Shown piece after piece: positions 17,713-26,578 of a stretch of 64,000 nt of DNA. The position numbers and the translations under genes were made by a program. Source of the stretch: Myxococcales bacterium (GTDB lineage Bacteria; Myxococcota_A; Polyangia; Polyangiales; Ga0077539); contig JAAFIF010000020.1 in NCBI GenBank assembly GCA_013298625.1, forward strand, positions 47,367 to 111,366. The letters run 5' to 3'. Position 1 is the stretch's first letter, and each line of letters opens with the position of its first letter. Under the pieces are notes generated by a model. That model saw nothing but the letters and a program-made list of their open reading frames with translations, made no database searches and was not told where the DNA came from.

Positions 17713-18582
17713 TCAGCGCGAGAGCCACTCGCTCGCGCGTCGCGCGACTTCGTCGGGGCGCTCTTGCGGCAAAAAGTGCCCCGCGCCTTCGATCACCGCC
17801 TGCTCGAACGCCGCGTTGAAGTGCGCTCCAGCGTCGTCGCACGCGTCCAAGCCGATGCACCCGTCGTCGCGGCCCTGCATGTGCAGCGTGGCAACGTCGA
17901 TGCGCTGCGCGAGCGGGCCGCGCAGCCGTCGCAGCGCTGCGAGCGGCGGCCGAGTCATGGCGCGGTAGTACTCGATCGGCGCGCCGTCGCTCTCGCGCAG
18001 GCAGCGGTGCAGCGCCTCGCGCGCTCGCGCGGGCAGCGCGTAGTTGGGAGACCAGTCGCGCCACAGCCGGTCGATCAGCGCCTGGTCCATCACGCGCGAG
18101 GCGACGCCGGGCGCGATCGGCAGCTGAAAGAACAGCATGTACCAGCTTCGACGGAGCTGCGTGGCCGTGGCGAGCGCCCGCAAGAACCTCAGCGGATGCG
18201 GGACGGCCATGGTCACCGCGCGACGAACTCTGCTCGGCGCGCTCGCGCAGAGCGCGTAGGTGATGACCGCGCCCCAGTCGTGTCCGATCACGTTGATGGC
18301 GCTGTCGGGATGGACCACATCGACGATCGCGAGCACGTCCTTCGTGAGCTGCTCGAGCGAGAACGGTCCTTCGATCGGGCTCGGAGAGTAGCCGCGCAAG
18401 AACGGGGCGATCACGCGGTGCCCCGCGGCGGCGAGCCGGTCGAACAACGGCGTCGCGGTCTCGGGCTGATCCGGAAATCCGTGCAGATACAGCACGCTTC
18501 CGCGGTCTGCTGCGCCCGGCGCGCGCTCGGTGATCACCAGGCAGAAGCGCCCTTCGCGGGTCTCGATGAACCGTCTTTGCAT
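17713..18582 (-). CDS. Alpha/beta hydrolase (epoxide hydrolase-like)
   Basis: This 289-aa protein has a classic alpha/beta-hydrolase layout. The oxyanion-hole motif HGFPDQP lies near residue 34 and the nucleophile elbow GHDWGA (Asp nucleophile) near residue 100. The late acid region is GRDDGCIGLD, and the catalytic His is in GAGHFLPQERPDEV. An Asp nucleophile with HGFPD points to epoxide hydrolase or haloalkane dehalogenase types, and epoxide hydrolase seems likelier. It starts 7 bp after the preceding small gene and is the last gene of a minus-strand operon headed by the AmrS gene. Confidence 0.85.
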   Translation of the reverse strand: MQRRFIETREGRFCLVITERAPGAADRGSVLYLHGFPDQPETATPLFDRLAAAGHRVIAPFLRGYSPSPIEGPFSLEQLTKDVLAIVDVVHPDSAINVIGHDWGAVITYALCASAPSRVRRAVTMAVPHPLRFLRALATATQLRRSWYMLFFQLPIAPGVASRVMDQALIDRLWRDWSPNYALPARAREALHRCLRESDGAPIEYYRAMTRPPLAALRRLRGPLAQRIDVATLHMQGRDDGCIGLDACDDAGAHFNAAFEQAVIEGAGHFLPQERPDEVARRASEWLSR

Positions 18583-18589
18583 TCGTCGG

Positions 18590-18901
18590 TCAGCGTACGA
18601 CGTTCGGCGGCGCGGCGCGCTCGTCGGTGACGCGACACTTGTACGCGCCGAGCAGCAGGTACTCGGGCGCGCATCGGACGACCTTGCCCTGGCCGCGCGA
18701 GAAGATCTCGAAGCGCTGCTCCCACGGGCGGCGGTCGTAGCGAGAGAGCTGGCACTCGGCCTCGGAGGGGCAGGCCATCGCGAGCCTGGCGGCCTTGACG
18801 ACGGCGGTGTTGTCCGAGGTCACGTTGTAGACGCTGAGCCCCGCGGCGCCGAGGACGACGACCATGACGATCTTGCCGACGACGTCTTTCGCAGAGGCCA
18901 T
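18590..18901 (-). CDS. Small single-pass membrane protein, unknown
   Basis: This 103-aa protein has one hydrophobic helix near the N-terminus (IVMVVVLGAAGLSVYNV, about residues 11-27). Its extracytoplasmic domain contains three cysteines (MACPSEAEC, VVRCAPEYLLLGAYKC) and ends PPNVVR. No family is recognised. It sits between the AmrS gene (21 bp upstream) and the hydrolase gene (7 bp downstream), so it is almost certainly cotranscribed. The start MASAKDVVGK is the only good one. Confidence 0.68.
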   Translation of the reverse strand: MASAKDVVGKIVMVVVLGAAGLSVYNVTSDNTAVVKAARLAMACPSEAECQLSRYDRRPWEQRFEIFSRGQGKVVRCAPEYLLLGAYKCRVTDERAAPPNVVR

Positions 18902-18922
18902 GAGCGCGACGATAGCACGCGC

Positions 18923-19990
18923 TCAGTCGCAGCAGAGACGCAGGCGCTTGCGTCCGTGGCAGCCGACGGGGCCGTCGAACACGCCGTCGAGGGCGGTGTT
19001 GCACTGCGCGCAGCGGCCGCGCTCGTCCGCGCGGTACGCGAGGATCTCGAACCAGTCTCGCTCGATCACGGCGGCGCCACAGTGGGTGCAGTACGTGGTG
19101 TCTGCTTCGCGGTCGTGGACGTTGCCGACGTACACGTGAGCGAGGCCCTCTTCGCGCGCGATCTGCCGCGCGCGTCGCAGGGTCGCGGCGGGCGTCCGCG
19201 GGACGTCGCTCATCTTGTAGTCCGGATGAAACGCGCTGAAATGCAGCGGAACATGGGGCCCCAACGCCTCTCGCACCCACGCCGAGAGCGCGCGCAGCTC
19301 GCGCTCGTCGTCGTTGTGTCCGGGGATGATCAGCGTCGTGAGCTCGAGCCACACGTCGGTCTCGGTCGCGAGGTACACGAGCGTGTCTTTGACCGCGTCG
19401 AGCGACGCGCCGCAGAGCGTTCGGTAGAAGCGGTCGGTGAACGCCTTGAGGTCGACGTTGGCCGCGTCGATCTTGCTGAAGAAATCCCGGCGGGCTTCGG
19501 CCTTGATGTAGCCCGCGGTGACGGCGACGGTCTTCACCCCGAGCGCGCGGCACTCGTCGGCGGTGTCCATGGCGTACTCCATGAAGATCACCGGGTCGTT
19601 GTAGGTAAACGCCACGCTGCGCGCGCCCGAGATCAGCGCGGTGCGCGCGATGGACTCGGGCGACGCTTCGGAGGCGAGCGTGTCGACGCTGCGAGACTTC
19701 GAGATGTCCCAGTTCTGGCAGAATTTGCAGGTGAGATTGCAGCCCGCGGTGCCAAACGAGAGCACGCTCGAGCCGGGCAAGAAGTGATGCAGGGGCTTCT
19801 TCTCGATGGGGTCGATGCAGAAGCCCGACGAGCGGCCGTAGCTGTCGAGGACGATCGCGTCGCCCTCGCGCTTGCGCACGAAGCACAGCCCGCGCTGCCC
19901 GTCGTCGAGCGCGCACTCGCGCGGGCACACGTCGCATTGGATGCGGCCGTCGGCGCGGCGAGTCACGTAGCGGGTCGCGATCGCAGACAT
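18923..19990 (-). CDS. amrS: AmmeMemoRadiSam-system radical SAM enzyme
   Basis: This 355-aa protein carries the radical SAM [4Fe-4S] motif CNLTCKFC at residues 84-91, followed by QNWDIS, which is characteristic of the AmrS family (formerly annotated as pyruvate formate-lyase activase-like). An N-terminal CDVCPREC cluster and a C-terminal zinc-ribbon-like pair (CTHC near 310, CAQC near 333) frame the barrel. AmrS normally acts with Memo and AMMECR1 proteins, and neither is visible in this window. The reaction of the system is not settled. It is the first gene of a three-gene operon divergent from ychF across 146 bp. Confidence 0.88.
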   Translation of the reverse strand: MSAIATRYVTRRADGRIQCDVCPRECALDDGQRGLCFVRKREGDAIVLDSYGRSSGFCIDPIEKKPLHHFLPGSSVLSFGTAGCNLTCKFCQNWDISKSRSVDTLASEASPESIARTALISGARSVAFTYNDPVIFMEYAMDTADECRALGVKTVAVTAGYIKAEARRDFFSKIDAANVDLKAFTDRFYRTLCGASLDAVKDTLVYLATETDVWLELTTLIIPGHNDDERELRALSAWVREALGPHVPLHFSAFHPDYKMSDVPRTPAATLRRARQIAREEGLAHVYVGNVHDREADTTYCTHCGAAVIERDWFEILAYRADERGRCAQCNTALDGVFDGPVGCHGRKRLRLCCD

Positions 19991-20136
19991 CTCACCGCCC
20001 GATGTAACTCCGAACGCCGCCGCGGCCAGTGCCGCGCCGCGATCGCGCCGCCCGCGGCGGGCCGTGATTGTGCGGCCATCGCACGGGGGAGGGCTTCATC
20101 GCGCCCGGCAATTGTGCTACCCGCTGCCACCCTCTC

Positions 20137-21246
20137 ATGCCGCTCAGTGTCGGAATCGTCGGGCTGCCCAACGTCGGCAAGTCTACCCTGTTCAACTCGC
20201 TCTCTTCGGCGAAGGCCGAAGCGGCGAACTATCCGTTCTGCACCATCGAGCCCAACGTGGGCGTGGTCACCGTGCCCGACGCGAGGCTCGAGGCGCTCGA
20301 CTCGATCGTGAAGGCGGCGAGGATCGTTCCGACCACGTTCAACTTCGTGGACATCGCGGGGCTCGTGCGCGGCGCGTCCAAGGGCGAGGGGCTCGGCAAC
20401 CAGTTCTTGAGCCATATTCGCGAGGTCGACGCCATCGTCCAAGTGGCCCGCTGCTTCGAAGACGAGAACATCGTCCACGTCGAGAACCGCATCGACCCCG
20501 TCGGTGACATCGACGTGATCACCATGGAGCTGTGCCTCAAAGACCTCGACACCGTGCAGAAGCGCCTCGAGCGCGCGCGCAAGCTGTCGAAGAGCGCCAC
20601 CGCCCCGTACGAGAAGCTCGCCGCCGAAATCTGCGAGGCGCTCGCTGCCCACCTCGACCAGGGCCGCCCCGCGCGCAACTTCACGCTCCCCGCGCACAAC
20701 GACGCGCCGATCATCCTGCGCGACATGCAGCTGCTCACCGCCAAGCCCGCGTTCTACCTCGCCAACGTGGACGAAGGCTCGCTCGGCAACCTCGACGGCA
20801 ACAAGCACTACCGCGCGCTCGCCGACCGCGCCGCCGCTGAAGGCGCGCCCATCGTCGCCGTGTGCGCCGCGCTCGAAGAGCAGATCGCCGCCCTCGAGCC
20901 CGCCGAGCGCCCCGAGTTTCTCGCGGCCTCGGGCCTCAAAGAGCCCGGCCTCAACGCCGTCATCCGCGCCGGCTACCAGATCCTCGACATGCAGACGTAC
21001 TTCACCGCCGGCAAGGTCGAGGTCCGCGCGTGGACCATCAAGCGCGGGACCAAGGCCCCCCAGGCGGCCGCCGTCATCCACACGGATTTCGAGAAGAAGT
21101 TCATCAAGGCCGAGGTCATCTGGTGGGAGGACTTCGTCTCGCTCGGCGGAGAGTCCAAGTGCCGCTCGGCCGGCAAGCTCGCCGCTGAAGGCAAGGACTA
21201 CGTCGTGCGCGACGGCGACGTGATGCACTTCCTCACCGGCGCCTGA
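20137..21246 (+). CDS. ychF: Redox-regulated ATPase YchF (Obg family)
   Basis: This 369-aa protein has G1 GLPNVGKST (residues 9-17) and a G3-like DIAGLVRGASKGEGLGNQFL region. The G4 position reads ANVDE instead of NKxD, the change that makes YchF prefer ATP over GTP. A coiled-coil insertion precedes G4 and a TGS domain forms the C-terminus (ending DGDVMHFLTGA). YchF/OLA1 binds ribosomes and is linked to stress responses. The start at ATG 20137 gives the canonical N-terminus MPLSVGIVGLPN; the frame upstream is spurious. Confidence 0.96.
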   Translation: MPLSVGIVGLPNVGKSTLFNSLSSAKAEAANYPFCTIEPNVGVVTVPDARLEALDSIVKAARIVPTTFNFVDIAGLVRGASKGEGLGNQFLSHIREVDAIVQVARCFEDENIVHVENRIDPVGDIDVITMELCLKDLDTVQKRLERARKLSKSATAPYEKLAAEICEALAAHLDQGRPARNFTLPAHNDAPIILRDMQLLTAKPAFYLANVDEGSLGNLDGNKHYRALADRAAAEGAPIVAVCAALEEQIAALEPAERPEFLAASGLKEPGLNAVIRAGYQILDMQTYFTAGKVEVRAWTIKRGTKAPQAAAVIHTDFEKKFIKAEVIWWEDFVSLGGESKCRSAGKLAAEGKDYVVRDGDVMHFLTGA

Positions 21247-21262
21247 TCGCGCTCGCAGGGGG

Positions 21263-21282
21263 CTCGGCGTAGGGGCGCCGAG
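21263..21282. terminator. Hairpin after ychF, weak terminator candidate
   Basis: CTCGGCG (21263-21269) and CGCCGAG (21276-21282) form a perfect 7-bp stem with a 6-nt loop 17 nt after the ychF stop. It is followed by AAAAAT instead of a U-tract, so it is at best an atypical terminator or an RNA-stabilising stem. Confidence 0.35.
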
Positions 21283-21451
21283 AAAAATCGTCGCGCGAGC
21301 AAATCCTTCGGCGACGACGTCCGTCGCAGTCGATCACCGCTCGCATCGCAAAGGTGATTCGTCGCTCGATTCGCTGCCCATCGCAGCGTCGAGCGGTCGC
21401 TTCGTCGTGGTGCGAATTTGTTGATTCACACCGCTGAAGGAGCCCACGCTC

Positions 21452-23632
21452 ATGCGTCTGCGCATCAGTCGTCTCGCGCCCGTACAGGGACGCGTCGGCC
21501 TCGCCATGGCCTCGCTCTCGACCCTCGCCCTCGTCGCGGGCTGCGTTCGCCCCGCGCGCGTGAGCACCGCCGTCGTCGCGCAATCGACGCAGGCGCAGCG
21601 CTCGGTCAGCAGTGCAGCGGTCACGGTGAACACCGGCCCCGTCGTCGCGAGCGCGCTTCGGGTCGCGCCCGAGGTGCAGTGCGCCCCGCCCGCGCAGCGC
21701 GCAGCGCGCACCGTCGCGCAGCCCGAAGCCAACCCCAACGCGCGCAGGGCGGCGCAGCGCGGGCTCTCGTTTGTCTCGCGCGACGCGGTCCAGTGGCAGT
21801 CGCAGCAACGCTGCTTCGGCTGCCACGTGCAGGCCGTCACCCTCGAGGCGATGTCCGTCGGACGCGGCCACCAATACGACGTCAGCGACAGCGACCTGCG
21901 CACGGTGCTCTCGGGCATGCTCGACATCGCGGGCGGTCACAGGCAGCGCGCGGGCCTGGGCGTCGGCGCGAGCGCTGGCATGGCCGCGACGTCCAACGCC
22001 TTCGGAGGCGCGGCGTTCGCGCGGTTCGACGTGCTGGTGGACGGGCGCGTGCGCGATGATTTGATGGGCGTCGCGCGAAAGCTGCTCGAGTTTCAGAACG
22101 AAGACGGCTCGGTGCGCTCGGACGACACGCGGTTTCCGGTGGTCGCTGGGGCGATGCAGGCCACGACGCAGGCGATGCAGACCTGGCGCGTCGCCTACGA
22201 TCGCAGCGCCAACGCCCAGTGGCTCGACCCGATGCGCCGCGCCGAGGCGTGGCTGCAGCGCCGCGCGCGGCAGATCGCGGACCAGCCGACGACCAACATC
22301 ACCGAGATCAACTACGCGGTGTTCGGGCTGATCGCCGCGGGCGCTTCCCCTGCGGAGCCCGTGCTCGTCTCGCTCGCCAATCGCCTGCGCGCGCGGCAGA
22401 ACGCGGACGGCGGCTGGGGCTTCGTGGCGACGAGCACGGGCGCGGCGCGACCCGCGTCGCCGCAGCCGTTGGCGCGCGGATTCGATCGCGCGATGAACAA
22501 CAGCAACAACGCCGTCGAAGGGGTCTCCGAGAGCGCGGGCAGCGCCGAGTCGAGCCCGTTTGCGACAGGGCAGACGGTGTATGCGCTGCGGCTGCTCGGC
22601 GCGGGCGACGGCGATCGCGCGGTCTCGCGCGCGACGAGCTTCTTGATGGAGCGACAGCAGCCCGACGGCGGTTGGTCCCACGGCGGAGCGGGGCGCGCCG
22701 AGGCGATGTGGGCCGTGTTCGGCCTCGTGTCCGTCGATGTTCTCTCCGTCGACGTGCGCGGCGTGCGCGACGGGCAGCACGCGCAAGGGACGCTCGAGCT
22801 GCAAGGGATCGCCGCGGACAACGGCGGTCAGGGCGTGGCGAAGGTCGAGTTGGTGGTGGACGACGTTCCTGTGCAGCGGTCGTGCGGAGAGCGCGCGGCG
22901 TGGACGCTGGACACCACGCGGCTCGCGTCCGGCGTGCACTCGGTGGACGTGGTGGCGACGAACGGGCGAGGGCAGCAGTCGCGCCGTCGGGTGGAGTTCT
23001 ACACGGGGACGCACTATCTCGCGCAAATCGCAGCGAGATATCAGTCCGGAGCGACTCAGCTCAGCTGGCGTTCGGTCGCGCCCGCGGCGGTGCGCGGCGA
23101 GGTGCGCGTGCGCGTGTTCTCGACGCGGCTCGACGGCGGCAGCGCGGTGCGCGACCGCGAAGTGTGGTCCAACACCATGCCCAACGTCGAAGGCCCCATG
23201 TCCCTCGCGTGGAACGGCCACAGCAGCGCCAACGCCGCCCTCCCCGAGGGCAGGTACGTGGCCGAGGTCGCCTTCGTCTCGGGCGGCGCCGTCGTGCACA
23301 CGCAAGAGACGCTCTTCGCGCACGAGAGCCCCGAGTCGCAAGCGCGCCGCTACGCTGCGGTCGAAGGGACGCTCGCGCTGCCCGAGTCGGGCAACGCAGC
23401 CAACACGTCGGTCGAGCTCGTCGACGCGCAGGGCAACGTGGTGCAGCGCACGACGACCACCGCGCAGGGCACCTACCGCTTCTCCAACGTCGACTCGGGC
23501 AACTACCGCGTGCGGGTCAATCGCCAGGGATTTCGCTCGTCCGAGGCCGCGGTCGAGGCCGTCGCTCCGGCGTCGGCGAGCCCGGCGCGCAGGGCCAACA
23601 CCGGCCGCGCCGACATGCGACTCGCGTACTGA
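21452..23632 (+). CDS. Mono-haem lipoprotein with terpene-cyclase-like toroid, Ig-like and Cna-type domains
   Basis: This 726-aa protein starts at ATG 21452 behind AAGGAG (21437-21442). A lipobox ends at Cys31. One haem-c motif, CFGCH, is at 121-125. An alpha/alpha-toroid like squalene cyclase or alpha-macroglobulin follows, with QW-type repeats QNEDGS (215), QNADGGWGF (316-324) and QQPDGGWSH (402-410). Next come an Ig-like region (about 425-530), a second beta domain and a carboxypeptidase-regulatory/Cna-B-like C-terminus (AQGTYRFSNVDSGNYRVRV). The toroid lacks an evident DxDD cyclase motif, so a non-enzymatic or haem-linked surface role is inferred. The domain combination is unusual. Confidence 0.75.
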   Translation: MRLRISRLAPVQGRVGLAMASLSTLALVAGCVRPARVSTAVVAQSTQAQRSVSSAAVTVNTGPVVASALRVAPEVQCAPPAQRAARTVAQPEANPNARRAAQRGLSFVSRDAVQWQSQQRCFGCHVQAVTLEAMSVGRGHQYDVSDSDLRTVLSGMLDIAGGHRQRAGLGVGASAGMAATSNAFGGAAFARFDVLVDGRVRDDLMGVARKLLEFQNEDGSVRSDDTRFPVVAGAMQATTQAMQTWRVAYDRSANAQWLDPMRRAEAWLQRRARQIADQPTTNITEINYAVFGLIAAGASPAEPVLVSLANRLRARQNADGGWGFVATSTGAARPASPQPLARGFDRAMNNSNNAVEGVSESAGSAESSPFATGQTVYALRLLGAGDGDRAVSRATSFLMERQQPDGGWSHGGAGRAEAMWAVFGLVSVDVLSVDVRGVRDGQHAQGTLELQGIAADNGGQGVAKVELVVDDVPVQRSCGERAAWTLDTTRLASGVHSVDVVATNGRGQQSRRRVEFYTGTHYLAQIAARYQSGATQLSWRSVAPAAVRGEVRVRVFSTRLDGGSAVRDREVWSNTMPNVEGPMSLAWNGHSSANAALPEGRYVAEVAFVSGGAVVHTQETLFAHESPESQARRYAAVEGTLALPESGNAANTSVELVDAQGNVVQRTTTTAQGTYRFSNVDSGNYRVRVNRQGFRSSEAAVEAVAPASASPARRANTGRADMRLAY

Positions 23633-23662
23633 GCGCGACTTCTCGTAGTGTTTCGCTTCGTG

Positions 23663-25024
23663 ATGAAGCGTCTACTCTCGGTACTCACGGCGTGCGCCGC
23701 GCTCGGGGCGAGCGCTGAGGCTCCGGCGATCCCGCTGCCGATCAACGTGCGAACGCACACGCTGGCCAACGGGCTGCGCGTGGTGCTCTCGCCCGAGCGG
23801 TCGAGCCCAACCGTCGCGATCGCGGTCTACTACGACGTCGGCTCGCGCGACGAAGAGCGCGGGCTCTCGGGCTTCGCGCACTTGTTCGAGCACATGATGT
23901 TCGAGGGCAGCGAAAACGCCCCCAAAGGCACCTTCGACCGCCTCATGGACCAGAGCGGCAACCCCGACGCCAACGGGACGACCAGCGAAGACCGCACCAA
24001 CTACTACGAGACGCTCCCGTCCAACGCGCTCGCCGTGGGCCTGTGGCTCGAGGCCGACCGCATGCGCGCGCTCTCGGTCACCGCAGAGTCCTTCGAGAAC
24101 CAGCGCGAGGTCGTCCTCGAAGAGCGCAGGCAGTCGTACGAAGACCAGCCGTACGGGCTCGCGATGCTCCGCCGCGACGCGCTCGCGTTTGGCGAGTACT
24201 ACCCCTACGCGCACACCGCCATCGGCGAGCCCGAGGACCTTCGCCGCGCGACGTTCGCGCAGGTCGTCGCGTTTCATCGCCGGTACTACGTCCCCAACAA
24301 CGCGGTCCTCTCGATCGCCGGAGACCTCGACGAGGCCGCGACGCTCGCGATGGTCAACCGATACTTCTCGGTGATTCCGCGGGCGCCGGCGCCGGATCGG
24401 CCCGTGTTCGGCCCGCCAGCGCCGATCGAGCGGCCCATCAGCGAGACGATGGTCGACCCGCTCGCGCCGCGGCCGGGCTTCTGGGTGGTCTATCGAACGC
24501 CCGCTCGACGGCACGCCGACGCGTACGCGCTCGAGCTGCTCGCGACGATCCTCGGGCAAGGAGAGAGCTCTCGCTTGTACCGATCGCTCGTCCGCGAGCG
24601 CGAGCTGTGCAACTCCGTCGAAGTGGGCGCCGAGCTGCGCCGCGGCGCGGGGCTCTTCACAGTCTGGAGCGTCGTGGCCGACCGCAAGACCAACGCCGAA
24701 GCGCTCGCCGCGCTGGACCAGAACATCGCGCGCGTCGTCGCCGAAGGCGTCACCGCGGACGAGCTCGACTCGGCCAAGATCCGTACGCGATCGAGCTATC
24801 TCTTCGGCCTCGAGTCCAACGCCGCCCGCGCCCGCGCCCTGGCCGAGCACTGGATGTACGACGGAGACCCGTCGCTCTTGCGCACAGAGCTCGATCGCTA
24901 CCTCGCCGTCACGCGCGAGGACGTCCAGCGCGTCGCGCGACAGTACTTGGACGCGCAGCGGCGCGTGGTGCTCGAGGTGCAGCCCCGCGCGCAGCGCCGC
25001 GGCAACGGCCGAGGTGCACGATGA
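23663..25024 (+). CDS. M16 zinc metallopeptidase, catalytic partner
   Basis: With the ATG start at 23663 (a GTG at 23648 is also in frame) the protein is 453 aa with a signal peptide MKRLLSVLTACAALGASAEA. The inverted zinc motif HLFEH is at 73-77 and the third ligand Glu at about 153 in REVVLEERR, the HxxEH-x76-E spacing of active M16 peptidases. The second half holds the family motif GQGESSRLYRSLVRE. It presumably degrades peptides in the periplasm. The stop overlaps the start of the next gene (ATGA), which encodes the matching non-catalytic M16 subunit. Confidence 0.92.
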   Translation: MKRLLSVLTACAALGASAEAPAIPLPINVRTHTLANGLRVVLSPERSSPTVAIAVYYDVGSRDEERGLSGFAHLFEHMMFEGSENAPKGTFDRLMDQSGNPDANGTTSEDRTNYYETLPSNALAVGLWLEADRMRALSVTAESFENQREVVLEERRQSYEDQPYGLAMLRRDALAFGEYYPYAHTAIGEPEDLRRATFAQVVAFHRRYYVPNNAVLSIAGDLDEAATLAMVNRYFSVIPRAPAPDRPVFGPPAPIERPISETMVDPLAPRPGFWVVYRTPARRHADAYALELLATILGQGESSRLYRSLVRERELCNSVEVGAELRRGAGLFTVWSVVADRKTNAEALAALDQNIARVVAEGVTADELDSAKIRTRSSYLFGLESNAARARALAEHWMYDGDPSLLRTELDRYLAVTREDVQRVARQYLDAQRRVVLEVQPRAQRRGNGRGAR

Positions 25025-26556
25025 GGTCATCGCTGTTCTGCTCGGTGATCGCCGCGACGATCGCCCTGTGCTCGTGCCGAGAGACCCCCGCGTCGACCGA
25101 TCTAAACGCCGCTCAGACCGCGGGCGGAGCGGCGCTCGCCAACGTCCCCACGACCACGCCCGACGCCGCACCCGAGCCCTCTGACGCCGCTGCGCCGCTC
25201 GCTGCCGCGGCCCCTGCTGTGCAGCCCGAGCTCAGCGCCGCGAGCGCGGTCCGCTGGCCGACGATCCACCGAAGCTCGCTCAGCAACGGCGTGTCCGTGG
25301 CGTTCGTCGAGCACAGGACGCTGCCGGTGTTGCACGTGCGGGTGATCCTGCGCGGCGCCGGCGCGCTCTTCGATCCTCCCGCGCGCCCAGGGCTCGCGGC
25401 GGTGATGGGAGAGCTCTTGCGCGAAGGCGTGCAGGGGATGGACTCGCGCGCGATCGCGGCGGCCTTCGACGGCGCTGGCGCGCGGCTGGGCACGGACACC
25501 GGCGACGACGCGCTGACGCTCTCGCTCGACACGCTGCCCGAGCGCGCAGAGCAAACGCTGGCGCTGGTCGCGAAGCTGCTCAGCGAGCCGACGTTTCCTC
25601 GCGACGAGCTCGATCGATTGAAGCGCCGCGAGCTCGACCGGCTCGCGCAAGAGATGGCCGAGCCCGCGTGGCTCTCGCAGCGGCCGTTCTACCGGGCGAT
25701 TTACGGCGAGGCGCACCCGTACAGCCGCTTCGACACGAGCCCCCAGGCGCTCTCGGCCATCACGCGCGACGAGGTCGCTGCGTTTCATCGCGACCACGTG
25801 AAGGGCGGATCGATCACCGTGGTGGCCGTCGGCGCGGTGGCGCCCGACGCGTTCGCGCAGCTCGCGCAGCGGGCGTTCGCGCCGATCGCGCAGGGGACCG
25901 TGGCGCGCCCCCAGATGCCGGCGATCCCGGCGCGGGCCGCGCGGCAGGTGTTCATCGTGGATCGCCCCGCGAGCGCGCAGGCGTTTGTGCGCGTGGGCCG
26001 CGTGGGGCCGAGGCGCAGCGACCCGGTGTGGCCCGCGCTCGCCGTGGCCAACCAAGTGCTCGGCGCCGCGCCGTCGTCGCGCTTGTTCGTTGATTTGCGC
26101 GAGCGACGCTCGCTCACGTACGGGGTCTACTCGCGGGTGAGCGCCGCGGTGGACGAAGGCGTCGTGGCGGCCTCGGGCTCGACGCGGCTCGAGCGCGCAG
26201 GGGACTTCGCGAGGGGCTTGATCGAGCACTTGGATCGGATGGCCACAGAGAGCGTGCCCGAGGACGAGCTCGCGCGGGCGCAGCGGGTGGTGCAAAACCG
26301 GTTTCCAGTGAGCTTTGCCACGGCCAACGACCTCGCCGCGCGCGTGAGCGAGTCGGTGCTCTACGGGTTGGATCAGAGCTATTTCGAAGGGTACCCAGCG
26401 CGCGCCGCCGCGGTCACCAGCGGGGCCGTGCGCGAGGTCGGCCAGCGGTTCTTCGCGACGAGCGCGGCGGTGATCGTCGTCGTCGGTCCCGCGCGTCGGC
26501 TGCGACCTGTGCTGCGTGAGCTCGGTCCGATCACCGTGCTGCGGCCCGGCCAGTAG
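25021..26556 (+). CDS. M16 peptidase-like lipoprotein lacking the zinc site (regulatory subunit)
   Basis: This 511-aa protein begins MRSSLFCSVIAATIALCSC, a lipoprotein signal, followed by an Ala/Pro/Asp-rich linker to about residue 75. The M16 fold is clear (LSNGVSVAFVEHRTLPVL, RPGLAAVMGELLREG), but the HxxEH position reads VMGEL, so it cannot bind catalytic zinc. The C-terminal half keeps the substrate-binding LRERRSLTYGVYS element. Paired active/inactive M16 subunits are a known arrangement in bacteria. Here the inactive partner is probably lipid-anchored and translationally coupled to the active one. Confidence 0.9.
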   Translation: MRSSLFCSVIAATIALCSCRETPASTDLNAAQTAGGAALANVPTTTPDAAPEPSDAAAPLAAAAPAVQPELSAASAVRWPTIHRSSLSNGVSVAFVEHRTLPVLHVRVILRGAGALFDPPARPGLAAVMGELLREGVQGMDSRAIAAAFDGAGARLGTDTGDDALTLSLDTLPERAEQTLALVAKLLSEPTFPRDELDRLKRRELDRLAQEMAEPAWLSQRPFYRAIYGEAHPYSRFDTSPQALSAITRDEVAAFHRDHVKGGSITVVAVGAVAPDAFAQLAQRAFAPIAQGTVARPQMPAIPARAARQVFIVDRPASAQAFVRVGRVGPRRSDPVWPALAVANQVLGAAPSSRLFVDLRERRSLTYGVYSRVSAAVDEGVVAASGSTRLERAGDFARGLIEHLDRMATESVPEDELARAQRVVQNRFPVSFATANDLAARVSESVLYGLDQSYFEGYPARAAAVTSGAVREVGQRFFATSAAVIVVVGPARRLRPVLRELGPITVLRPGQ

Positions 26557-26578
26557 CCCACGAATTGTGTGTCTGTAT

